Source: Penelope pileata (Eukaryota > Chordata > Aves > Galliformes > Cracidae). Taken from it: a stretch of DNA of 64,000 bases. Within the stretch, counting starts at the first letter, position 1. Each line of letters starts with the position of its first letter. This document shows positions 12,312-24,408 of the stretch, in pieces. Below the pieces are notes generated by a model. The model was given only the letters and a program-made list of their open reading frames with translations. It did not search any database and had not been told where the DNA came from. The DNA lies in NCBI GenBank assembly GCA_013396635.1, contig WBMW01005913.1:28834-92833 (forward strand), given 5' to 3'. A program made the translations under genes and the position numbers.

Positions 12312-13881
12312 ATTACAGAAAGAGAATTCCTGCCAGCTACAGCCTGAAGGGACTAGTTTTGGTACTGCTGCAGGTTGCTTGAACAAGGATACATTTGAAT
12401 CAAAGCGAATGTCTCGGTCAGAACCTTCAAATCAACGAAAGGATGACTCCCATCCACAGCCTTCTTTGCCCGAAGGCAACTGTGAAGGGGATGAACACCC
12501 AGAACCCATACGCAACCCAGCACCTGGTACGAACAAAGGTACAAAACATTTGATTGAACGTAGCAAGAGAGGTGATGATGGGAGCCTGATATGGTTTGAC
12601 AGCCTGGAAGACAGCAACACTGATGCTGAAGAAACTTTTCGGAAAACATCTTCAGTGCCCAAGATATCTCCAGATAACTTAACTTCAAAAACTCTATGTA
12701 AAAAGACCTCCTCTTCAGAAGAAGGAAGTTCTTCAATCCCAAAGAAGGGAAATGGAATGAGAGAGTCACTAACAACTGGGAATCCACGTGCTCCTTTGGA
12801 GCAGGACAAAGTTTCCAAGATAAGCAGGAACAGGACTGAAGAACACAAATGTTTTTCTTCAGAAGCAAATATTCAGGACCCAGCATCACCAAGTGCTGAT
12901 GTGCAGAATTCAGTTACACAGCGGGTTTCTAAAAAGCTGCAGAGACTGCACACAGAGAAATCACATAGATTCTTCACAAGCACACAGGACCCTGAGGCAA
13001 AGACCCTTCCCTCAGTATTACCTGCATCTGGCTTGCTAGATCTTTCAAGTGATACAGACTCAGTGGTAGGAGAGGAAAATAATAGTGTATCTGCAGCAGC
13101 AAAAAATGCAGTAATGTCCATGAGAAAACGAAATAAAGGTCAAGCAGAGAAGGAAACAAAAGTAGTAAGTTCCCACGAGCCAGAAATCATTGACAGTGAA
13201 AGTCCTCCAGCTGCTAAACTAGCTAAATTTTCTTTCAGACCAAGAACAAAACTTGATCATTCTTCTAAAAAGAAAAATGCAGAATTTTCCCTTTTTCAGA
13301 ATGAAAATACTATTGAGCCTGGAGAGCAACTCCAGGGAGAGCAGCTGCCGAAAGAGTGCTGCCCCTCTGAGAACTGCGGGATGGCACTGACTCACTTAGG
13401 AAAAAAGAGTTTGGAAAAGCCATCAATTGGTAATAAGGGGAGTGAAGAGCAGCTGAGTCAGGCCTTAGGGAAAGAGGTCAGAAGAGATGAAATGGCGCAT
13501 TCTGATGTCGGTTTTGATGTTGTGCCATCTCCACCCACTGAAAAGAGAAGGGAGGGAGAGGTGAAGCTTGGTGGCCCAAGCACAGTGAGGATGTGCTCCA
13601 GCACATTAGAAAAACTGTCCAGGTTCTGCTTTGCATCACATCCTGACTCAAAATCAGAAACTCCACTTACTGTTAAGACTGACACTATCAATAAGGAAAG
13701 CCATAGCCCATTGCTGAAGGTGCATGTGAGCAATCCTAGCAAAAGGAAGAGTTTTGCACTGGGAAACGCTAGTAAAGCCTCTGTGGTCACCCAGAAATCT
13801 CTCTTTTCAATAGCAGAGCTGGATGATGCTGCATTAGATTTTGATTGGGATGAAGAAGTTAGGAAAAATCCAAGGTTGTGA
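12312..13881 (+). CDS. MCM9: MCM9 last coding exon, disordered C-terminal tail
   Basis: A 1,570-base exon that completes an arginine codon and encodes 522 further residues to TGA at 13879-13881. The tail is rich in S, K, E and P and is probably disordered. Most of it is poorly conserved, but several islands match mammalian MCM9: DDGSLIWFD (12574-12600), KLAKFSF (13216-13236), LSRFCF (13615-13632), SKRKSF near 13738, and the acidic end LFSIAELDDAALDFDWDEE (13801-13857). Basic clusters such as MRKRNK and KRKS are candidate nuclear localisation signals. In the family this tail carries nuclear-localisation and RAD51-recruitment functions. Together with the other five exons the window encodes about 793 residues of MCM9, close to the length expected for this half of the protein. 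Confidence 0.95.
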
Positions 13882-14487
13882 CATGTGTATCCTCCAAATT
13901 ACTTAACACGTAGCTCTTCTGAATCTCCATCCTTCTGTCAATTGTATCAACGATGTCTGTAGTTTACAAAGCATTTAAAAATAGTCATCCTGGACCTCTG
14001 TTGATACTAGTGAACCTACTTAAGGGCTGCATCAGCTAAAGACTGCGTATCCTGCCGGCCTGATATGGCTTTTAGTTTTCTAAACTTCCCAAGAATGCTA
14101 TGTCAGTTGACTGTTCTCATTGACCTGCTGTAACCCAAAGATTCATATGGTTATGTTCATATATCCAGAGTACAGCAACACTTGCAGAAGAGCAGGTTTA
14201 ACTGACTGTTGTCCTTTATTCCATGTAACAGTTGGAACTATGTGTGGTACAGACTGTCCTTCTAAATGACCAGGCAACTCTGGAAAAACGATGCTAAAGC
14301 TATGTCATTATGTTTTGTTTCCCTGTATATGTTTGTTTTCAGCATAGCTAGCAGTACTGTGATTTGTTATCATGCTGTGTTGAGTATTCCACATTATCAG
14401 TATCATGACAGCTTTGCTACTTGTCTGGCTACTGGGCTCGTTGGCACATTGCTGATGGTGAAGACGTATCTAGGGCTTTTTATTTGT

Positions 14488-14520
14488 GGTTTTTCTTTTC
14501 TTTCTTTCTTTTTTTATTTT
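14488..14520. repeat. (TTTC)n-like pyrimidine microsatellite
   Basis: Short imperfect run of TTTC and T within the probable MCM9 3'UTR. A similar (TTTC) run occurs at 46911-46926. Confidence 0.7.
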
Positions 14521-14584
14521 CAGTTTTAAATACACTGGTTCAGGTGTCTGTATTCTGGTTCATTTTATCAAAGCCCAACTCTGT

Positions 14585-14590
14585 AATAAA
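14585..14590 (+). terminator. MCM9: AATAAA polyadenylation signal
   Basis: The canonical hexamer lies about 700 bases after the MCM9 stop. It is the first plus-strand AATAAA I see after the coding region. Downstream GT-rich sequence is only moderate. Confidence 0.6.
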
Positions 14591-17500
14591 CATACAGTTC
14601 TTCACAGCAGAGAGAACAAATTTGAGGTAACTGGGACTCCTCAGTAACAGGGGTAAGGGTTAATGCCTTTAATGCAGACATTAAGCCCTGGCATATAAGC
14701 TGCACTTCAGACCTAACTTTGTGGGGAACAGATAGCCCAGCACAGCTTGATTCTGCCTCAGATAATGTTTACTTGACTGTTTTAATTATGATTAGTGTTC
14801 TACTGCATCTGATACACAGTTCATCTTCTGAGGCACACTGCATCCTATGTCATTCGTCTGATGGGAAATTAATCTACTAATGCATTGCATGTTTACAGAG
14901 AAAGGTAAGCCTTAAACTCCCTTCAGTGACTTGTCTGGTATGTTTCTTCTGTGTTTGAATTCTCCACAGAACATTCTTGTTATTACCTGCAAGGTAAACG
15001 GAGAATGAAGTGGTTGCTTATGGCACAGTAAATCCTTTGAGAGGCTTGCTGGCACAAAGAAGGTTTCATTCTCTCTTGATTTGTTTAAAATTAGAAGTAA
15101 CTCACTTGAAACAAGGTGAGTTAAAATAGTGTAAAATTTCAGGAAATGAGGGGGAGTGATAAGGCCCAAGTGTTTCAGGGTGATACAGTGAAACCATGAG
15201 AACAGCAGTTACAGTAGTTGACTTACTGCTGAGAGTTTGGGAAATTGAGAGAGACGTTATTGTCCGTGCTGGTTGTGTAGTGGTTCCTGTGCTGGAATCG
15301 AAAGAAGTGGACTTCATCCACCAGAGCACAGAGCCACCCAGTCCTGTTCCTTCCCACAGAGACAGGGTGAGGGTGGCCTGCGCTCGTGACCCTACCGCCC
15401 TTGAAAACAAAATGTTTCCTACAAGATGCTGTGTATACACTGAAGCTTGATCAAGAATCCAGGGTCAAGAATCCTGAAGATGATAACGTTAATGACAGTT
15501 TTCAATCTAGTATAGTTTAAGAAGTAAGTTTTGTGATGAGCTGCTCCCAAGGACTGAATGCATACTTTTGTGGGAGACTGGTTGATTTTCTTCCCTCTGT
15601 CCACTGGAAATCAGAACTCTGTTGAAATCAGCAGTATCAAAATGGCACAAAATCTGATAATCACAAATCTGATAATGCTCAGGAGACTTCCAGATCAGTT
15701 AAGACATACTGTCTACAAAGTTAGGCAACCCTGGAAAGAGAATGGCTGGATTGCTATCTACTGTTTAGATGTGTTTTAGGTATCTAAATCCAAACAGACA
15801 GAATTTAGGCAGACTGAATTCTATCATTCTTTATAGTGCTTTAATGGTTAATTATTTCTGAGGGATAATACTTTAAATAGTAAATCACTAAAAAGAGAAT
15901 TGTCATTTTTGACTCCCCTGATTAGAAGTATTCAGTGTATTACTTTACGAAATGGAACTATTTATTGAGCAGAGGTTTTGAGAGCTGAGGGATCTGCTTC
16001 TCCCTTAATGTGACGTGAGAAACTGAAAAAGCAAGCCAAAAGGAATCAAGAAAGGACAGTGCAAACTCCAGTGGCTCTGAGATAACTATTTTTGGAATGC
16101 CACTTTGGCAGCTCTACTGTCCAGTTAGAAGCAAAGAGGAGGCACATGGACATTCCAGTCAGCTTTCAGAAAGGTCCAGCTTGTCTCTTAGCAGGCAAAG
16201 AAAGCTCGTTGTCCATTCAATCTCTGTCTGCAGAGAGGTCACCCGAAGGTGTTGGGTGAGTAACCAATGAATAAATTTGGAAGAGCAGACACTGCTGAGA
16301 TCTCTCCCTTCTAGGCCGGTTGAAGTACTACTATTTCTTCTGAAACACTAGCATTGCTTCTGATTCATAGCATGAACACCAGGCACTGAAGGTAAATGAG
16401 AAACACATAATAAGAAAACGATACCTGCTGCGGATTTACTCTCATCCTCACTGTTGCCATTGCTACAGAACATGGTTATTGCTGCCTTGGCAGGGAACAT
16501 TGCTAACTCCTTTCCTTTCCCTTTTTAAACCAACTTCCCCCGCAAACAATGATATGTTCTAATACTTTTTGAGCTACCATAGGCCAGTAATGGGAGGATT
16601 TAATCCCTTATGGCAGTGGTGGTGTGTTGGGCTGAACTGAAGATGCATTTCCTCTTTGAGTATGCCAGTCAGTGGGCAGATGAGTTACATCTTGTCAGCC
16701 TGCCGTCCTGGAGTGGCACAGAGCCATTATCTCCTTCATGTTTTAACACTCAACTCTCTCAGTTTACAATCTTAAGCTTTTAAAAGCGTGTCAGTATGCC
16801 TTCTCAGAGTGATGATATGCAAGTATATATCAAACCAATTACTAGCATTGAATGCACTGGTGTATTATTAAATTGGGTTTTACGTCTGTGAGTCCAGAGC
16901 ATTAAAGGTGAATGTATGTCCCTGTCTTAAAATCCAGTTGAACCAAACCTAGCAAGTCACTCATTTTAGCAGCCCGTTGGTCAGGCCCTTGTTTGTGTGC
17001 AGCTGTGAAGTGCTGTGTTAGGTGTTCAGTGGACAGACTCTGTTGCCTTGGTTGAAACCAGATTGTGTCATGTTAGCATGGACCAGGATCAAGTTTTTAC
17101 TGGCAGCTGTCCCATCAGTAGTGTTCTCCTGTGTGGCCCGTGCAGACATGCTGAAGTCAAACAAAGGAAGAAGGAAGGTGACAAACCCAGCAATTTAATT
17201 ATATTATTCTTTTTTTGCATGAGTTCACTATATTTCTTTTACACCTCCTGCATGTTTATTGGGCATGGCGCCTAAACAAGGATTTTCAGTGCCAGCTGAG
17301 ATAGCCTGGGTGTAAAAGGTGTTGGCATGGCCATACCCGATGTGAGACAGGGCTCATGTGAGACCCACGACCCAGGCAGGATGTTCTGGGCTGCCACGAG
17401 GTAGCTCTGCTTGGTGCCCGCATCACTCCCTGTTTGTCAGTATTTTCCATTTGGGAAACTACTGTTTGGGGTTGCACAGCACTCACAATTACAGAGCTGT

Positions 17501-18589
17501 GGTTCATGACCTCCTCATAGCCCAATCTTACTGGAGACGGTTGGCAGTGCTCTACCAGACGCTGCTGCCACTTCCTTTCCCTGCCCCTGCATCACTTGCC
17601 GCTCGTGTAGCTGCCTCCTCACCTCACCCCTTCCTTACAGACCCTCATTGCCTTCTTTCTCTGCAGCCCAGGGCTGCTGTCACTGCCCGGACCTGCAATG
17701 CCTCTGGAGTCCTCCTTAGTACTCCCCTGGGAAGAATTACCAGTGTTATTTAAAGCAATTCTGGGGCTGATACTCAGTTCTTAAGCTTGTAAAACAACCT
17801 AGAATAGGAATCACTTGCCTTGTAAACATCTTTAGAAAACAGCCTTGAATTCCTTCCCACCATTAGAAAAATATTAGATATGACACAAAAAATGTGGCAG
17901 AAGGCAAACAAAAAAGATTGCTTGTGCCATGAGTATCAGCTAATCTGCTAACATTCTTGTGCTGGCAGCTATCTTTATTCCAGTTTATGTGCTGCTTTTA
18001 GTTCTAAATAACTAGCAGGCTGGAAAAAACACCCGACGTGGCTGAGTTTGCTTGTTGCTCATGTTATTCTCAGGACAGTGGTTTGAATGTCATGATTCTT
18101 GTCGAATGTGTACATGACTGTGTTAAATATCATAATGCGATGTGCATCAAAATTATAAAACTAAGTGAACAAAAGCCAAAGGCAGGGCAAAGTCAATATA
18201 GGCAGAATTGAAACTTCTAACTAATGGGTTCAACATGAACAGATCTCCCAAGTGAAGACATACAGCATCACATTCTAGAGGGATTGTATTTATTGATGGG
18301 AAGATGAGGTAAACAGGGTCTTAAGTGTTCAGTATTTCATGTGAATGAGGCAATAGCTTCGTTAATAATGAATGCTGGTTATGTCATCTCCCTTAGGTAT
18401 CTGATATTCCCTGGCTTATCGATACTTTCCTTCCTGCTAGGCAGAAGAATGTTAATAGTACCGAGGAATACCGTTGTCCTTTACCGACTGAAGAGCGTGA
18501 CTATTTTAGAAAAAACTGTGAAAATATGTCTAGCAAGTTTGATTCCTCTGAAAAAACATGTATAATTACAATGGCACACAATTATTCAC

Positions 18590-18650
18590 GCAATATATGC
18601 AACAACATATGCATAACGTATGCATAATAATATCAATAATATTGTACAAA
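18590..18650. promoter_or_regulatory. AT-rich cluster of TATGCATAA motifs
   Basis: Two exact copies of TATGCATAA lie at 18608-18616 and 18619-18627, their starts 11 bases apart, with a related ATATGCAA just upstream. The motif resembles octamer-type POU half-sites (ATGCA). The role is unproven; this could be chance in AT-rich DNA. Confidence 0.25.
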
Positions 18651-20099
18651 TATATTTCTGCAATGCGACTGAGGAAGAGAGAACTTCTGGAGTAACCACA
18701 TTTCAATCAGCAGCATTTCATAATTAGAGCTCAGTAGCCATGGCACTGTTACAATAGGACTGTGTAAAAAGGCAAGTCAAGAAGTGTTTGAAGAGGTGCC
18801 CAACAGAAAAGGTCGTACAGCAACATCTGCGTGGCCATGACTGCTCAGGAGGACTTCGGCAGGTTGGGCTATGAGGTCCCAAACCAGCCTGCTGCCACTG
18901 CCGCCCCTGTAACTCCACGCTTACTGGCAGTTGGAAGCAGGGGGTCAAGAGCAGTGGAAGCTGCAAACTCCTGGACATGGTTATCGTCCATGTTCAGTGG
19001 CATCCTTGTGTTGCTCATCTTCCCTGCCAGGCGCGAGGCGAGCACACCGTCTGTTCCCACAAGTGCCGCTTGCCTTTGTCCTGAATTGTTTCCTATCTCC
19101 ATTCCCTGTCCTTCATTTGCAAGGCGCTACTTCCACAAGCCATTGCTCATCTGTCAAATCAACACCACGCGGAACAGAAGCAACATCAGCATGAGAGACA
19201 TGAGCCAGCTCTTCACGCAGCTGCACCTGTGGTTCTGGTTCTAGCCCAGCCCGGTGGTCTGGAAGAAAGGATCTAGATCAAGGAAGCAAGCAGCTTCACT
19301 CCCACTGTGTACTGACAGGGTGGCGGCTTTACTCCTCTCTTTCATGGACACGTGGAGGTGTAAGAATGCCTGGCTTTGTGTGAGGAGGTGTGGATGGTGC
19401 CCACGCACTAAAGCTGCTTTCTTTAGAGGGGTGCACACCTCCGCTGTTCACATTTTTATAGGCTACAGTTTCAAGTGCAGACTGGAAGTTGGTTGGATTT
19501 TTTGCAGCTTAACTTGAAAACATTGTGATAGCCATAGGAAAAGAGGTAGAAAAGTTCCAGAATCCATTTTTGGATGCCCTTAATCTATTCAGAAAATACT
19601 TAAGCAATATGAAATTTTACATTTAAAGCCAAAGATTCGTAGTGTTGTGTGCTTGCTCTATTTTGCTCGGCGTTCTCACAGTGTCTGCTTCATGTGTTCT
19701 TTGTTTGTACTTGGTGAGGCAGGCTGACGCGTGTGAGTTTCCTTGTGCCGTGTAGTGTCAGAAGATGTTCTGTAGTGGCAGGATGTGAATGCACAGGTAT
19801 GAGTGATCCATGGAAGCATGGGCTGGTGGGGGTGTGTGTTCCTCGTAAACGTTCATCTGCATGCCCCATGCACTTGCAACTCCAGCAAGCTGGAGTTAGA
19901 AGAAGCCTTTTCTCCCCTTTTTAAGGGAGTGCCACTTTTTCTCCAGTGTAATATCAAATATCACAGAGAGATGCTCTGATAAGCAATGTGTTCGTTTTTC
20001 TCTTTTTTAATTCAATCCATGAAAGAATTGTTTAAGGGACAATCAGCAGCTTGTCTGAGGGAGGAGGGAGAGCACTTTGGAGCACAAGTTGATGCTGAA

Positions 20100-20113
20100 C
20101 CAGCAGAGGGAGC
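20100..20113 (+). promoter_or_regulatory. CTCF-like site, copy 1
   Basis: CCAGCAGAGGGAGC matches the CTCF core consensus (CCASYAGRKGGCRS) except A for C near the end. The 10 bases that follow (TCCAAAATCT) are almost the same as those following the second copy at 26610. Binding is inferred only. Confidence 0.4.
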
Positions 20114-20294
20114 TCCAAAATCTGAATTTTTTTTCTTTGCAGAGGTCTTTGGGAGGAGGCTGTTGTAAAAAATACTTGGTTGTCACTGAGCACCATGGCT
20201 GCCCGCACTGCTTCTTCCCTGACCCCAGGAGTCACAACAGCAAAGTGAGGTCACGTTTCTTTGGGTAGGAGTACTTTTCTGACATGCTTATCAT

Positions 20295-20328
20295 ATAATT
20301 TATATTATAAATAATAATTTATATTATA
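20295..20328. repeat. AT-rich direct repeat, two 15-base copies
   Basis: ATAATTTATATTATA occurs at 20295-20309 and again at 20314-20328, separated by four bases. Purely AT and partly self-complementary, it is probably a local duplication. Confidence 0.8.
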
Positions 20329-20589
20329 ATTTAAAAGGTCTTTGTAATACTACTGATTACTGAAGAACTAATCTCGATATAATTGTATGATCTTCTACGT
20401 ATAAAATAATATGCTAAGCTTTTCTTAATATGTTGTACGTCTGCACTGTCGCTCTTGCTACCTATGTCCATTGCAGTTAACAAAGAAGCCACAGTGAAGG
20501 GACAGACTGCAACATGATATGTTTTTTTCCAAACTAAGACACACAATATCTCAAAGTACCCCGGCTTGGGTCACAACATGTTACATGAT

Positions 20590-21137
20590 TTTTAGAAGTA
20601 GTTCTGATGTGATGAGACTGCACCTCAAGGACAGCATTGAGCTTTGGGCCCTTCACTACCAGAAGGACATTGAGTTACTTGAGCTTGTGCAGAGAAGGTC
20701 AATGAAGCTGGTGGAGGGACTAGAATGTAGTGTTATGAGGAGCGATGGAGGGCACTGCGATTGTTCAGTCTGGAGAAGAGGCTGAGGGGAGACCTCATTG
20801 CTCTCTGCAACTACCTGAAAGGAGGTTGCAGCAAGGAGGGTGTCAGTCTCTTTTCTCAGGTGGCAAGTGATAGGACACAAAGAAACAGCCTCAGGTTGTA
20901 CCAGAGGAGGTTTAAGTTGGATGTCAGGAAGAATTTCTTCACAGAGAAGGCCGTCAAGTGTTGCCTGCCCAGGGAAGTGGTGGCGTCCCCATCCCTAGAG
21001 GCATTTAAAAGATATGGACATGGCACTAAGGGACATGGTTTCGTGATGGGACACTGTAGGTCAGATTGCTGGATGGACTCGGTGATCTTGAAGGTCTTTT
21101 CAACCTAGGTGATCCTATGAGTCTGTGTTTCTATGAT
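20590..21137 (+). mobile_element. CR1 LINE 3' fragment
   Basis: A 5'-truncated CR1 non-LTR retrotransposon in plus orientation. Diagnostic stretches include GGGCCCTTCACTACCAGAAGG, the TCTGGAGAAGAGGCTGAGGG block, GACCTCATTGCTCTCTGCAA, and GGAAGAATTTCTTCACAGAG. The 3' end has GGTGATCTTGAAGGTCTTTT and a decayed ATTCTATGA-type tail at about 21113-21137. Substitutions and small deletions throughout show it is old and inactive; no reverse transcriptase frame is intact. Start is approximate. Confidence 0.93.
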
Positions 21138-24100
21138 GGGTGCTAGAACTAGTGAAGGGACATAAAACTTGGAGACAGCTATGGAGTGCTTTCCTCATGA
21201 GCAGGCCAGCTTTGAACAAACCTAATACACCTCAGCAGTCCTCCCTGGCATGGACTCATGGACTTAGACCCTTTTGGTACTGCACCTTCCCCAGCTCAGG
21301 GGAAGAAAAATGTTACTGAAAATCATTTATTGTCAAAATCCCAGACTGAAAACCAGCACAGTTGTGGAACGAGCCAGTCAGTCTCCCTGCAGATCGCTTT
21401 GCTAAAAGTAGTCATGGACTGCTTCTACCTTTAATTATTTCTTTCAGCAAAAGGATCTGCAGGGAAATTAGCACAACGTGTTATCAGGGAGAGCTGCACA
21501 AATGCAAGCTTATTGTCGGCGGTGTCCAAGGCAGGGAGGGCTTTGGGACCTCTCATCCTTTCCTCAATAAGATGCTTAGGCATTAGTGCAAGCATTAAGC
21601 TGATTAACATTACCTTAATTGGTGGCAAACCAGGTTTGAGCTGACTGCTCTTGCTTCTTGAGTATTGTTGAGAGAGACTCTCTCTGTGAAAAGGGGGAAA
21701 ATGTTTTGTTCTCATTCTCTCGTAGTGATAGCAGATTCAGATCTTCCTGAATTACAAACAAATAAGCAGCTTTGACCCAATCCTGTTACCCCAGTGATTA
21801 CCAGTATCCACTAAAAAGACCTTTTGGAGATTTCAGTCTCTTCAGTTTCCCTGATTTGTAGAGTGGCATTGCCAACTTCCCTGTATCAAATGCATTTTCA
21901 CCCAGATTGAGACAGAAGTAACAGGCTTTTCAGAACTGGCCACATTTGCACTTCTTTGCTCCTGCTTTATGATGAAGTGTCTGCAATCCCCCAGCTTCGT
22001 TCACTTCAGACTCTTAACTAATTTTAAAAGATGAATTCTAGAAAGCACCTGATCTAGTTTATTCAGAAAGTTTAGGGCTTTAATCTAAACATAACAAAGC
22101 TGCTATAAAAGATAGGATGTTTAATCTTACTCCTAATATGCTAAACTTGTATCAGGTAACCTTAAATTAAATAAAAATATTTGCTTAATGAACCCAAGGT
22201 TCCCAAACCAAGATTGCTGGCAGATTCTCAGTCCATTTCCATTTTACCTCTTCATCCAAACTATCGCTGTTGGAGCCTCTTGGCTGTTACATCTCCGATG
22301 TCTGAAGCAGGCAAACGATACAAGAAGGGTCTGGTTCCTATTACTGCCATGGAACAGCCACCCTCCCTAGGCTGAGTGTTTGTGATGCCAAAAAGCTAAT
22401 TAGGTCAGTGTGTCAGTTTAAATTGTGCAGGAGATGAGCATTAAATGTTTACTAAATTTAGCTGTCTGTTTCTGGATCTGGAGCGACTGTTTTCTAGGAT
22501 GGAGCAGGAGCAGAGACACTAGGCTTTAAATTAATCAAAACCAGTGCTGTGAAATACGTGCAGAAAATGAAGTGGCAGCCAGACTTACAGTTGCATTATC
22601 TAAATCATGAGGCCAAACCAAAGCTCAGAAAGAGATGGCTGTCAAAAAGATGTTTTGCAAGCATTCAGATGGCTTGCTCTGGCTGCAGTTTGGTGCAACT
22701 GCCTAGATAAATCTTTAAAAAATGTCATGGGCAGGAACATTTTTGAAAAGCTTGCAAGACGGATTTGCAGACCTGAGTTAGGTACCTGCAGCTGTGTCTG
22801 AATGATGGGATGTGGGAGCACTTCCTATGTCCTGGGGTGTAGGTGCATGCCCCAAAGGCACTTTATCTACATCCCGATTAGGCTTCACCATGCACCATCC
22901 TTCGCCGTAGGCCGTATGCTTACTTCCGTGGAAGAAATCTGGGTACACACCCCAGAGGCAGCACTGCAAGATTCTGGCAGAAGCTCAGCTGTGAAATCAG
23001 GACAGCGGGGTGTGCTGCACAGCACACCAGGCCCAGAGCCTACCTGGATACATTGGGGTTTTTAGGTTATCAGTATGAGCCCAGGACTCCAGCTCACCTT
23101 TCTTCCAGAAGGCAGACAGAAGAAGTGTTACGTACTCTTTTTGCAGCATAGGGATTAAAGCACTCCCTCATAAAGTGAGATCTTGGTTAATGATGTTCGA
23201 CCTTAAATTATTCTTATACAGTCACTGACACACCCACCATAATTTAGTGCTTTCAGGAGAGGGAAATTTGGCACTTAACAGTGACAGGCTTTCCTTTCCT
23301 GGTAAGGCTGAGGTGATGCGCCCATGGAGAAGGAAGTGACTCCAGTAGGAACCTTTTGGTTCATGAAATTGTAGGGGGTGGCCATGGGCATCCTACTGCC
23401 TTCACACAGCCCTGAATATCCCAGGGCCTGAACGGTTCACGCCTTCACTGCTGGCTCAGGTTGCAGAACGTTCTGGTGACAAAGCTGGTGATCTGCGGAG
23501 AGCTCTGGGGAGAACAGCGGGAGAGCTGGTGATAAATGTGCTAGAAAGCCAAAGTACCTCAAAACCAGCTAAGTTTAGTTTTAAAGCTTGACAGAATGAT
23601 ATGCTTTTCCTTCATGAAATGAGTCAATTTATTTTCTGGTACTAAGAACTGTGTATGTGCTTATTTTTAGATGGCATTGTGTAGCTTATGCTCGCTGAAA
23701 CAGCAAGCACTGGGGACTTGCTGTGAAAATATGGCTGGAGTAAAAATAGATGTCTTGCTCTATATCCTCTCAGCTCCTTGGAACTGTATGTTTCTTAAAG
23801 TATCTGTGTGGAAGTAAACACTGTCAAAATGAGGAGGACAAGGATTGTCTCTGTTCCACGTAAGCTATTAACCTGCCTGAGGTGAGCTCTGCTTTGTGTT
23901 CTTCCAAAACATGTTCCAGACTGTGTAGTCACTCAAGACTTGCAAGCAAACAGAAGCTGCTGAAATAGCAACAACCACCACCAGCTTCCTAAAAGAACTG
24001 TTGTCATGTGTGTTGTCACACTCTTTCCTTACTTCCCTTAGTCAGTAAGTACTGCCCGAGTAGGCACCCTTTTTTTCCAGGTGTGTGCAAAACAGACAAG

Positions 24101-24364
24101 GGATTGATGGTAAGAAGGAAATCAGCTTTAACTGTTGTTGCCTAATACAGCTGCCAGGAATGTTCCTCTGGGACATGACAACAACAACATCTACCACTGA
24201 ACTGTGCAATCTCCATTTATCTGCTAGGAATTTGCATAGCTAACAGCATCAGCAGAACTTGAAAACGAGAGATCCTTCTCTTGTCATGGCAGCTCTGATG
24301 AGAAAGTAGCTGTCAAGAAACTCCCTCCTCCCTCAACATTAAAAAAGAAAAAAAAAGAAAAAAG

Positions 24365-24408
24365 AAAGCCAAAAGCAAGATAATATAAAGCCAAAAGTAG
24401 GGTAATAT
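24365..24408. repeat. Tandem duplication, 2 x 22 bases
   Basis: Two adjacent 22-base units, each starting AAAGCCAAAAG and ending TAATAT, differ at three positions. They follow an A/AAAG-rich stretch at about 24340-24366. Confidence 0.8.

Larger units (their letters stand above)
13882..14610 (+). other. MCM9: MCM9 3' untranslated region (probable)
   Basis: Sequence from the MCM9 stop codon to just past the first good polyadenylation signal. It is AT-rich and contains a (TTTC)n stretch at about 14488-14520. The exact cleavage site is not known and a longer 3'UTR using a later signal is possible. Confidence 0.65.
14611..20589. other. Intergenic, no recognised gene
   Basis: About 6 kb of unique sequence after MCM9. 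Open frames up to about 140 codons occur (for example in 17358-17753 and 18831-19244), but none resembles a known protein and they lack consistent splice neighbours. Contains an AT-rich segment with repeated TATGCATAA near 18600, a CTCF-like site at 20100 and an AT-rich direct repeat at 20295-20328, listed separately. Confidence 0.7.

Noticed and set aside
12353..12892. A 179-codon minus-strand frame opposite the last MCM9 exon
   Set aside because: It is a shadow of the plus-strand coding sequence, which has family matches and correct splice phase.
20519..21108. Open frames across 20519-21108
   Set aside because: They lie in the 3' non-coding part of a decayed CR1 element and do not encode a protein.
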